Shown: positions 9,022-16,164 of the stretch, one piece after another
Layout of the letters: the number at the start of each line of letters is the position of its first letter
Numbering within the stretch: the first letter of the stretch is position 1
Source: CAYVBE01 sp964572825
Lineage (GTDB): Bacteria; Planctomycetota; Brocadiia; SM23-32
Direction of reading: 5' to 3'
DNA length: 64,000 nucleotides
NCBI GenBank assembly: GCA_964572825.1
Contig: CAZNGS010000016.1
Coordinates: 6,644-70,643, forward strand
Program-made: the position numbers and the translations under genes
The notes under the pieces: model-generated
Database searches by the model: none
Told to the model about the DNA's origin: nothing
What the model saw: the letters and a program-made list of their open reading frames with translations, nothing else

Positions 9022-11490
9022 TCACGGTTGGGATCCGGTCGGCGTTTCGCCGGGCGGCGCCGAGCGGTGCCAGAAAAGCCCCCAGTACGCCCGGTCCGTC
9101 GCGTATGTGTCCAGGGGATCGTTCTTCGCGGCGAAATCCGACGGGAGAACTCCGAAGCGTTGCATTTCCTCCACGTATTCCGGCCGCGGCCGGAAGTCGG
9201 GCGTGAAATGGCGCGGCGTCCGAGCGGCCCGCTCCGCCGCGGCCCTCACGTCTGCCAGCAGTCTCTGGTAATCGGGGTCGGCGCGGCTTGTAAAGACATC
9301 GGCGGGCGGCGCGTCCTCGCCCCGGTGCTCCCAGGCGGCCGAGCGTTCCAGGCACAGGCCCAGACCGCCGCCTTTCCCGGACAGCGGAGCAAGCAGCGCG
9401 GGCGATTTCTCCGGACGCGAAAGATTGTAGCGATGGCCCATCACGCGGGACCAGCCCGTCGTCCAACGGTTCCTGAGGTCGGATGGACCATGGCAGGAGG
9501 CGCACCGGCGTTTGAGCACATTCTCGTCCACCTTTACCTTGACCGATCCGGTCCCCAGCGCACCGTAGGTTCCCGCGAAGGCGGCGCTTGACTCGATCCA
9601 GAGACGGATGCGGTCCATCTCGCGCCGGGTCAGCTCGACATCCTCGTGGCCTTCCTTCAATTCCTTCATCAGCGGGCTGGCTACCGCGCCGATCGAATAG
9701 GGGTCGCGGTTGCCGGGGCCCTGGAAGCCGTTGGAGACCAGGTCCTTCCAGAAAAGGTTGAGGTAGCTGTGGGTGAACGACGGGGCCAGGTCACCGGCCA
9801 GGCTCAGTCCGCCCGCGAACTTCTCGTAGTTATGGCACCGGACGCAGTGCCGGTCCCAGATGGGCTGTATGTCGCGCACGTAGTCGATGACCCGGGGCAC
9901 GCCTTTGATGGGCGTGATCCGGTCCGGCGCCCGCTCCAGCGCCAGGAGGTCGCCCGCCCTTTCGGGCGGCGACATCGTCCTGGGTTCATGGCAACCTGCG
10001 CAGCCCGTGATCTCACCCGGCAGTACGCTGACGAAGCTCATCATGCGCTTCAGCGCCCGACCCCGTTCGTCCAGCGCCACGAAAAAGAACGGCCGGTTGG
10101 CGGGCAAGTTGAAATACGCCGAGCCGTCGCGCTCCACCGGAACCGTGCCCAGGATTCGGTGCAGGATGAAGGTGCTGACCAGGCTGACCTGGTCGGGGTC
10201 GACGCTGAAGCTCACCGGCTTGGGCAGCTCCTCCAGCACGAGCAGTTTCTTGACCTGTCCGCGCTCGACTCCGGGCATGTTCCTGCCGACGGTGACGTCA
10301 CTCAGCAGCAGCGTCCCGGTGGGTTGGCTCCAGTCCACCACGTCCGGGACCATCCGCTCGCGGGGCCGGGGGACCAGGGGCCGGGGCTCATGCACCCACA
10401 CCCGCTCCTCGCCGTCCTGCAGCGTGTAGAGGGGCTCGAAGTCGCCCCCGCCGTCCATCACGTACAGGCTCTTCTGCGAGGCCAGCAGGAAGCAGTCCTC
10501 GGATAGCGCGTACGGGTCGCGCCAGCGATGCGCGTCGTACTTGTATTCGGCGATCGGTGCCGGATAGCCGTCGTTGAGCTGTCGTGCGGAGGGCAGATGG
10601 TCCGGGCCGCGGTCGGGATCGATTACCATCACCGGGCCGGCGTGTTCCATCGTGTTGTGAAAGGCGAAGGTGCTCACCACCCGATCGGTGCCCGGAATCG
10701 GCTTGGCGTCCAGCATCGCCACGCAGTTGCCGTGCTTCTTCATGTTGCCGTAGTAGGTCATCTGCCGCGTGCCGTCGGGATTGACCGTCCACAGATGGTG
10801 GTAGGCCACCTCGTCCCGGTCCACGTATTCCCACCGCGTGTAGAGGACACGCCCGTCGGGCAGCATCCAGGGCGTATTCTCGTGCTCCACCCCGGCGGAA
10901 ATGCGGCGAATGTTGCCGCCGTCGGCATCGCAGCGGTACATGACGCCCACCTGCGAGCTCCAGCAGGGCACACGTCGCCGACAGCGCGAAGAGATGAAGA
11001 CGATATCGCCACCCGGTGTGTAGGTGGGCTCTATGTCGTCGAACGGACCGTCAGTGAGCTGGCGGAGATCGGAGTCGTCGACGTCGATCTCGTAGAGATG
11101 ATAGTAGTGCGTGCCCCCGGGCCGATAAGAGAACAGGACCTTCCCGGCATCGTAATGCACCTGCGGGTCGCGGACCGATCCCTCGGGATCGGCCAAAAGA
11201 ACCCGGACTTTGCCGGTCCGCAGGTTCAGGCGGCAGAGCCTGCCCGGCCCGGTGCCGTGCCGGTATTCGTCGCCGTAGCGCCGTCCGTAATTCTCGTAGT
11301 AGTGCAGATCGCTCGGCTGCAGCCCCCGCACGGCGAACACGATCTCTTGCACGTGGGCGGGCATTGCGGAAGCCGGTCCGCCCGGCCGCCGTTCAGCGGC
11401 GCCAACCGGCGCAGTCTGTGCAGCGATCACAGCCAGCAGCAGAACCGCGTAATACGGAACCGTCCGCTGTGCCCGTGTCCGTTCTTCCAC
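9022..11490 (-). CDS. HzsA-like PD40/beta-propeller protein with three CXXCH haem motifs
   Basis: An 822-residue exported protein. A hydrophobic N-terminal segment (YYAVLLLAVIAAQ) serves as signal peptide. About residues 45-400 form a TolB/PD40-type propeller (DPQVHYDAGKVLFSYRPGG, IEPTYTPGGDIVFISSR). The C-terminal half carries three haem-attachment motifs: CAGCH, CVRCH and CASCH. This architecture matches proteins annotated as HzsA-related (homologous to the hydrazine synthase alpha subunit) that are widespread in planctomycete and lentisphaerote genomes lacking anammox. Hydrazine synthesis is not implied. It starts with GTG, follows lacI by 83 bp with its own promoter, and heads an operon with GH36 and the PQQ protein. 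A role in electron transfer linked to sugar oxidation is inference. Confidence 0.75.
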   Translation of the reverse strand: MEERTRAQRTVPYYAVLLLAVIAAQTAPVGAAERRPGGPASAMPAHVQEIVFAVRGLQPSDLHYYENYGRRYGDEYRHGTGPGRLCRLNLRTGKVRVLLADPEGSVRDPQVHYDAGKVLFSYRPGGTHYYHLYEIDVDDSDLRQLTDGPFDDIEPTYTPGGDIVFISSRCRRRVPCWSSQVGVMYRCDADGGNIRRISAGVEHENTPWMLPDGRVLYTRWEYVDRDEVAYHHLWTVNPDGTRQMTYYGNMKKHGNCVAMLDAKPIPGTDRVVSTFAFHNTMEHAGPVMVIDPDRGPDHLPSARQLNDGYPAPIAEYKYDAHRWRDPYALSEDCFLLASQKSLYVMDGGGDFEPLYTLQDGEERVWVHEPRPLVPRPRERMVPDVVDWSQPTGTLLLSDVTVGRNMPGVERGQVKKLLVLEELPKPVSFSVDPDQVSLVSTFILHRILGTVPVERDGSAYFNLPANRPFFFVALDERGRALKRMMSFVSVLPGEITGCAGCHEPRTMSPPERAGDLLALERAPDRITPIKGVPRVIDYVRDIQPIWDRHCVRCHNYEKFAGGLSLAGDLAPSFTHSYLNLFWKDLVSNGFQGPGNRDPYSIGAVASPLMKELKEGHEDVELTRREMDRIRLWIESSAAFAGTYGALGTGSVKVKVDENVLKRRCASCHGPSDLRNRWTTGWSRVMGHRYNLSRPEKSPALLAPLSGKGGGLGLCLERSAAWEHRGEDAPPADVFTSRADPDYQRLLADVRAAAERAARTPRHFTPDFRPRPEYVEEMQRFGVLPSDFAAKNDPLDTYATDRAYWGLFWHRSAPPGETPTGSQP

Positions 11491-11538
11491 CTGTTCTCTT
11501 TTGTCTTTTTGCGGGTAGTCTTCGGGAATTCATCGAGC

Positions 11539-11567
11539 ATAATACACATGTGAATCATCCGCGTCAA
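11539..11567 (-). promoter_or_regulatory. Promoter of the HzsA-like/GH36/PQQ operon with palindromic operator candidate
   Basis: On the minus strand TTGACG (11562-11567) and TATTAT (11539-11544) are separated by exactly 17 bp; each has 5 of 6 consensus matches. The spacer contains CACATGTG at 11545-11552, a perfect 8 bp palindrome that extends to 12 of 14 symmetric positions (AT-N-CACATGTG-N-AT). It lies directly after the stop of the LacI-family gene and 49 bp before the HzsA-like start, so repression by that regulator is a natural hypothesis. Confidence 0.65.
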
Positions 11568-11573
11568 GCCGAC

Positions 11574-12587
11574 TCATTGCTGCGCAGTTTCTTCGCCTGC
11601 CACGGAGCCGCGCTCGGTCAGTGAGTAGGGCATCCGCAGGGCCTCCTGGTCGGTTGCTTCGCCCGAAATCGCGTCGCAGATCAGGGCAACCGTTTCCTGC
11701 GCCAGGCTGTCGGCGTCCACACTGAGTGTGGTAAGAGGGGGCGCGAGGGCGGCACAAAGCAGGCTGTCGTTGAAGCCGATCACCGAAAGGTCCTGTGGAA
11801 TCCGCAGGCCGGCCCGGTCCGCCGCGCGGTACAGGGGAATGGCCATCCAATCGGTGTAGACGACGCAACTGTCCACAGATCGGCTCTCGGCGAGCCGCCG
11901 CAGGGCCTGCGGCCCCTCCGCGCGGGGGATTTCCAGCACCTCAAAGCGGAGTCCCCGATCGGCCGCTTCCTTCTCCAGGCTGGCGCGGCGGACCCCGACG
12001 GAATAGTGCTCCCCCGGCTCCTCCAGAAGCAGGGCAACGCTCCGCCGCCCGGCCCGCGCGAGGCGTTCGGCCGCCCGGGCGCAGGCCCCCTCCTCATCGT
12101 AGGTTATGCAGAGCGGTCCCGTGCGCCTGTTGGTGTTCACCTCCAACACCGGGATCGGCAGGGCGCCCAGTTCCGCGCTCAGGTGCTCTGGCAGCGGACC
12201 GAAGGCCACCAGACCGTCCACGCAATCTTCCTTCAGCAGTTTGGGCCGCTCCCCGGGGTCGGCGGGCGTCTCCTCCAGCAGCACCATCAGGTCGCGCCAC
12301 TTGGCGAACTTCAGCACCAGCCCCAGCGTTCGCAGCGGAACGCACTCGATCCAGGGCATCATGACCCCGATGGCCCCGTGGCGCCGCCTGACGAATTGCC
12401 GGGCGGTTCGATTGGGGCGGTAGCCAAGCTCCTCTGCGGCGTCGAGGACCTTCCGGCGGGTGCCCTCGCTGAACCGTACGTTAGATTCTGGTCTGGGGTT
12501 CAAAACGGCCGACACGGTGCGCTTGGACACTCCGGCCGCGTCGGCGATATGCGACATCGTCACCGATCGCCTTTCTCCGCCGTTCAT
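11574..12587 (-). CDS. LacI-family transcriptional regulator
   Basis: A 337-residue repressor. The N-terminal helix-turn-helix (VTMSHIADAAGVSKRTVSAV) and hinge helix region (RRKVLDAAEELGYRPNRTAR) are canonical for LacI/GalR proteins. The remaining ~270 residues form a periplasmic-binding-protein-like effector domain (FGPLPEHLSAEL, RRSVALLLEEPGEHYSVG, DLSVIGFNDS near the end). It begins 10 bp after the phosphofructokinase stop and ends 83 bp before the HzsA-like gene. It likely controls the adjacent sugar genes in response to a sugar or sugar phosphate. The start at 12587 is chosen with GGGG nearby; an internal ATG at 12557 just before the HTH is an alternative. Confidence 0.93.
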   Translation of the reverse strand: MNGGERRSVTMSHIADAAGVSKRTVSAVLNPRPESNVRFSEGTRRKVLDAAEELGYRPNRTARQFVRRRHGAIGVMMPWIECVPLRTLGLVLKFAKWRDLMVLLEETPADPGERPKLLKEDCVDGLVAFGPLPEHLSAELGALPIPVLEVNTNRRTGPLCITYDEEGACARAAERLARAGRRSVALLLEEPGEHYSVGVRRASLEKEAADRGLRFEVLEIPRAEGPQALRRLAESRSVDSCVVYTDWMAIPLYRAADRAGLRIPQDLSVIGFNDSLLCAALAPPLTTLSVDADSLAQETVALICDAISGEATDQEALRMPYSLTERGSVAGEETAQQ

Positions 12588-12597
12588 TGCCCCGCGA

Positions 12598-13914
12598 TCA
12601 CTCTTTGACGTAGGGGTTCTCCTTGGTCTTCTCGGGCACGTGCACGGCCTGGAATTTCATCTTCGAGTGCTGCGGCAGGGCGACCGGCCCGCCGATGGTG
12701 GCGATGAACTCGTCGATGAATTCCTGCGTCGGGCCATGGATGCCGTTGATGAACTCCATCGGCACGGTGCGCTCCTTGCCCGCGATGTTGGCCAGGTCCG
12801 TCAAGCCCGTTCCCATCGTGCTGCCGTTGCGCTGCAGGATCACCGACTTCTTCGTCTCACCCGCTGTCATCGCCTCCATGCTGGCGTAGCCCACCCGGTA
12901 GGCCTCCGAGGCGTCGATCTCGCTCATCATGCAGCTTCGCTGGATGTGCTGCGGGTTCAGCGTGCAGTCCTTGACCCTGCCCGGCACGGCCTCCACCTTC
13001 AGCTCGGACTCGACGAGCTGCGTCAGGAAGGTGGCTGGTGAGAATGACGCGGCCCGGCCGTGCTGGATGTTGCCGTGCTGGTCCCGGATCACCTCGGTGC
13101 CGTAGACCTCCGCGATGCTTTTGCCGGTGTCCTTGTCGGTCAGGTCTTCCTGCACCACGATGACGGCCTCGCCGACGCGCTCCAGGCAGTCCGCCACGGC
13201 GTCCAGGAAGGCCTGCTTGTCGAACTCGACCTCCTTGCACATGATGATCTGCGGCGGCGCGTCCGGCACCATGTCGCCCTTGGGGTCCACGCGGGCGAAC
13301 GCGGTGGCATGGGCCAGCCAGCCGGCCTTGCGGCCCATTACCTGGTAGACGACTACCGGTGCGATGTCATAGCCCTGGAATATGGTGCCGTCGTCCCTGC
13401 GGAAGTTGGCTTTAACCCGGTAGGAGGAGAAGTCACTGTGTACGTTGCGCAGCGCGGTGGCGTTGTAGAGCGATGCCGAGCCCCAGCCCGGGCAGTGGTG
13501 TGTGGCGGGCAGGTCGTTGTCCACGGTCTTGATGGCGTGGATGGCCGCCACGTCCGCCACGTCGGTGAGCCCGAGGAGCTGATCGGCGCTGTCGTTTCCA
13601 CCGATGTAGATGACCCCGTCACAGCCCAGCGCCTCAAGGTTCTCGGCGATTCTCTTATACTGTTCCTCTTTGGGCTTGATGCGGGTCGTCTTCAGCCCGG
13701 CGCCGGGGCCGTTGAAGACGAACGACATCGGGTCCATGTTCGTCAGGTCCACGATGTTGCCGTCGATGTTGGCGTTCAGCAGGCCCTCCAGGCCGTTGAT
13801 CATGCCGTAGACTTCGAGGCCCGCGTTCTGGGCGGCGTCGATGATGCCGGCGACTTCCCAGTCGATCACGGGCGTGGGACCGCCGGACTCGCCAACGATT
13901 ATCCTGCTGACCAT
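12598..13914 (-). CDS. PPi-type 6-phosphofructokinase
   Basis: A 438-residue phosphofructokinase of the pyrophosphate-dependent type. It phosphorylates fructose 6-phosphate in glycolysis, reversibly if PPi is the donor. Visible motifs: GESGGPTPVIDWE near the N-terminus, IYIGGNDSADQ at the phosphoryl-donor site, TVDNDLP (TIDND-type substrate/catalytic loop) and MGRKAGWLAHATAFA. ATP-PFKs have GGDGT here; an Asp or Asn plus a bulkier residue (GGNDS) points to PPi. The true ATG at 13914 has GGAGGTT 7 nt upstream; a longer open frame to 14340 runs through the repeat element and is spurious. It precedes lacI by 10 bp. Donor specificity is inferred, not proven. Confidence 0.88.
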   Translation of the reverse strand: MVSRIIVGESGGPTPVIDWEVAGIIDAAQNAGLEVYGMINGLEGLLNANIDGNIVDLTNMDPMSFVFNGPGAGLKTTRIKPKEEQYKRIAENLEALGCDGVIYIGGNDSADQLLGLTDVADVAAIHAIKTVDNDLPATHHCPGWGSASLYNATALRNVHSDFSSYRVKANFRRDDGTIFQGYDIAPVVVYQVMGRKAGWLAHATAFARVDPKGDMVPDAPPQIIMCKEVEFDKQAFLDAVADCLERVGEAVIVVQEDLTDKDTGKSIAEVYGTEVIRDQHGNIQHGRAASFSPATFLTQLVESELKVEAVPGRVKDCTLNPQHIQRSCMMSEIDASEAYRVGYASMEAMTAGETKKSVILQRNGSTMGTGLTDLANIAGKERTVPMEFINGIHGPTQEFIDEFIATIGGPVALPQHSKMKFQAVHVPEKTKENPYVKE

Positions 13915-14025
13915 GAGAGAACCTCCGCGTGAAAAGGGTGTCCGTGAGAACGGGGGAGGCGAATGCCTCCCCGCAAGGTCATCACTATAATGAAAAGCGC
14001 CCGGCGGCGCAAACCCTGGGATACG

Positions 14026-14057
14026 ACCACACGGACTGACACGGACCTGCACGGACC
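14026..14057 (+). repeat. Left CACGGAC repeat block bounding the four-helix element
   Basis: Contains three CACGGAC-type units, including the 19 nt segment 14038-14056. The same 19 nt occurs perfectly on the opposite strand at 14788-14806, and the match extends to 24 nt with one mismatch (14033-14056 against 14788-14811). Confidence 0.9.
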
Positions 14058-14069
14058 GGGGGCGGGGGG

Positions 14070-14687
14070 TCACCCTTTGTTGTTTCGGCGTTGTCGGTCC
14101 CTCGCTTTTGTCCTTGTCCGGTACAGCCTTTCCGTGAACCCGCCTTCCTGCTCGAAGGCATCGGCCTGGGACGCCACCTGCCGCTCCAGCAGGTAGCAGC
14201 ATACATTCAGCAGGGACAACGCCGCATTGGCCACGAGCGACGAGTAGGGTACGGCAGGGGCTTTTCCGTCGTCCGTGTTCGTCCGTGTCCGTCCGTGTTC
14301 TTCGTGCACCCACGCCCGCACTTCTTCCAGAGTCGAGCACCGCCGCGCTTTAAACCGCTCCAATGCCGACTGTTCCGGCTCCCACTGCGGCAGTCCCCGC
14401 TGGCGCAGGAAATCCTCGTAATCCAGCCGCAGCTCCTCCAGGCTGGCCCGAGCGACGTTCGTCAGCTTCAGCTCCATCTTCTTCGAGGTGCCCGATGCCT
14501 GGCTGCCTTCGGCGATGTTCTGCACCCCCGACCTGGCCGCCTGGACCATCTGATCGTGAGTGCGGCTTCGTTCGTCGATATACAGATCACAAAAGCGCAC
14601 CGTGACGTCATAGATCACTTGTGCGAGCCGGAAACTCTTCAGGTTCCGGTACCCGCCGTGTTTTGGGATCAGGTCGTTGTCAGTCAT
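14070..14687 (-). CDS. Four-helix-bundle protein with repeat-encoded linker
   Basis: A 205-residue protein. Residues about 10-115 match the four-helix-bundle family related to proteins encoded in 23S rRNA intervening sequences (FRLAQVIYDVTVRFCDLY, TSKKMELKLTNVARASLEEL, LRLDYEDFLRQRGLPQW). Residues about 150-205 form a second helical segment (VANAALSLLNVCCYLLERQV), the suffix domain seen in some family members. The linker (HGRTRTNTDDG) is encoded by three 10 bp units of GTCCGTGTTC type at 14271-14300, the same motif as the repeats flanking the gene. The ATG at 14687 has AGGGGA 7 nt upstream; longer starts run into the repeats. Distant likeness to Avd of diversity-generating retroelements is noted, but no reverse transcriptase is present. 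Function unknown. Confidence 0.8.
   Translation of the reverse strand: MTDNDLIPKHGGYRNLKSFRLAQVIYDVTVRFCDLYIDERSRTHDQMVQAARSGVQNIAEGSQASGTSKKMELKLTNVARASLEELRLDYEDFLRQRGLPQWEPEQSALERFKARRCSTLEEVRAWVHEEHGRTRTNTDDGKAPAVPYSSLVANAALSLLNVCCYLLERQVASQADAFEQEGGFTERLYRTRTKARDRQRRNNKG
14267..14300 (+). repeat. Internal 10 bp tandem repeat within the four-helix gene
   Basis: Three consecutive 10-mers (GTCCGTGTTC, GTCCGTGTCC, GTCCGTGTTC). They encode the Arg/Thr/Asp-rich linker on the minus strand. Because 10 is not a multiple of three, gain or loss of one unit would shift the frame. Confidence 0.9.
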
Positions 14688-14725
14688 GTCTGGTCCCCTG
14701 CAAGATAAAGGCGGTGCGCCCGAAG

Positions 14726-14811
14726 CACGGACGCCCACGGACCTACACGGACGCTGTGCGGAGCGGCTGTTTTCCTTGCCCCTGTCCGTCCGTGCAGGTC
14801 CGTGTCGGTCC
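14726..14811 (+). repeat. Right CACGGAC repeat block, inverted pair forming a potential hairpin
   Basis: The plus-oriented block 14726-14753 and the minus-oriented block 14784-14811 pair over about 15 bp with one mismatch (GGACCTACACGGACG against GGACCTGCACGGACG). The outer arm is the inverted partner of the left block. It ends 7 bp before the sulfatase stop codon. Confidence 0.85.
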
Positions 14812-14817
14812 TTATAG

Positions 14818-16152
14818 TTACTCTGCCGGGTCTATGTCCACCTCCAACCCCTCCACCTCGGCGATATGGCCCTCGAGGATTTCGGACAGCCGCGCCCGCA
14901 CGTCGGCGTATTCGGGGTCTCGCACCAGGTTGTTCCGTTCGTGCGGATCCTCTTCCAGGTCGTAGAGGTAATCCTCGACGTAATGCTCGCTTCCCGCATC
15001 CTCCCAGCCGTTCTTCTCCGGGGCGCGGAGGGAATACTTCCACCGGTCGGTGCGCACGGCGCGGCCCACGTGGCTCTCGCTGATCTGGATGAACACGTCC
15101 TGCCGCCAGTCTTCGGCGGTTCCGTCCACCAGGTCCTGCAGCGGGCGCCCGCGCATGTAGTCGGGAACCTCCACGCCGGCCGTGCGCAGGAGGGTGGGGG
15201 GCAGGTCGATCAGGCTGACCAGCTCGTCGCGGACCTGCCCGCCGCGGAAGCCGGGCCCGCTGATGGCCATGGGCACGCGGACGCAGCCCTCGTGGCAGGC
15301 GCGCTTGTACTCGTTGTTGCGGGTGCGGAAGTGGGAGCCGTGATCGCTGGTGAAGACAATGAGGGTGTCCTGGGCGATGCCCAGCTTCTCCAGCTCGTCG
15401 CGTATGCGTCCCAGGTTCCTGTCCAGACTGTTGATGCAGCCCAGATAGTCGGGGAAGTTCTCGCGCCAGTCGCCCTCGGTGTCCACCAGGTCGCCCGGCA
15501 CCTCAAAGTCGCCGAAGCGTTCTTTGGACCCGTCGGGCCCCTCGTAGCGGTTGTGATCGTTCTGGTGGTGGGGCTCCAGGTAGGAAAGGAACAGGAAAAA
15601 GGGCCGCTCCGGCGTGCGGCTGCGCAGGTAGTCCAGGACGAAATCGGTCTGGCAGTCCACCCGGTAGCCCTTGAATTCCACCTTCTCCATGTCGGCGTTG
15701 AACATGTGGCCGTCATAGCCGTGGGAGGTGAACTCCAGCACGTCGGAGGCCAGCCAGTAGTCCTTGTAGCCGCCGCGGCGCTCCAGGGGGACGGGTTCGG
15801 TGCGGTAGTTGAACTCGCCGCTGGTGGAGGCGAGGTGCCATTTGCCGATGTAACCCACCTCGTAACCGGCCTCGGACATCCAGTGGGCCAGGGTCTTATG
15901 GTCCTGGGGCAGGGCGATGGCGTTGCGGAAGCACCCCGTCTCGGTGGCGTACTTGCCGGTCTGGAGGCAGGAGCGCGCCGGGCCGCAGACGGGCTGAGGG
16001 GTGAAGGCGTGCTCGAACCGCACGCCTTCGCCGGCCATGCGGTCCAGGTTGGGGGTCACATCCAGCGGCTGGCCGTAGGCGCCCACGGTATCCCAGCGCT
16101 GCTGATCGGTGAAAAAGAACAGAACGTTGGGCAGACTCGTGCCGTCGCTCAT
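14818..16152 (-). CDS. Formylglycine-dependent sulfatase, no signal peptide
   Basis: A 444-residue type I sulfatase that hydrolyses sulfate esters, probably on a glycan. The protein opens directly with the core strand LFFFTDQQRWDT (metal-binding Asp) and has no export signal. The active-site motif is CGPARSCLQTG; Cys56 would be converted to formylglycine and Arg60 keeps the C-X-P/A-X-R pattern, although Ala replaces the usual Ser at the fourth position. The GYIGKWHL and TSDHGSHF regions supply further metal and sulfate ligands. It starts 12 bp after the second sulfatase (ribosome site GAGGAG) and ends at the repeat element. Maturation needs an anSME-type enzyme, not found in this window. Substrate unknown. 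Confidence 0.92.
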   Translation of the reverse strand: MSDGTSLPNVLFFFTDQQRWDTVGAYGQPLDVTPNLDRMAGEGVRFEHAFTPQPVCGPARSCLQTGKYATETGCFRNAIALPQDHKTLAHWMSEAGYEVGYIGKWHLASTSGEFNYRTEPVPLERRGGYKDYWLASDVLEFTSHGYDGHMFNADMEKVEFKGYRVDCQTDFVLDYLRSRTPERPFFLFLSYLEPHHQNDHNRYEGPDGSKERFGDFEVPGDLVDTEGDWRENFPDYLGCINSLDRNLGRIRDELEKLGIAQDTLIVFTSDHGSHFRTRNNEYKRACHEGCVRVPMAISGPGFRGGQVRDELVSLIDLPPTLLRTAGVEVPDYMRGRPLQDLVDGTAEDWRQDVFIQISESHVGRAVRTDRWKYSLRAPEKNGWEDAGSEHYVEDYLYDLEEDPHERNNLVRDPEYADVRARLSEILEGHIAEVEGLEVDIDPAE

Positions 16153-16164
16153 GGGTCAACTCCT

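Noticed and set aside
9022..11490. Evidence for anammox metabolism
   Set aside because: Only the alpha-like subunit layout is present; no beta/gamma subunits or other anammox genes, and the neighbours are sugar genes.
14267..14300. CRISPR-like array from the repeated CACGGAC units
   Set aside because: Units are 10 bp and contiguous without unique spacers; no cas genes in the window.
12598..14340. 580-codon frame extending the phosphofructokinase through the repeat element
   Set aside because: The extension reads the four-helix gene in another frame; ATG 13914 has a strong ribosome site and begins at the domain.
14026..14811. Diversity-generating retroelement or retron
   Set aside because: The four-helix fold recalls Avd, but no reverse transcriptase, template repeat or variable-repeat target gene is present.
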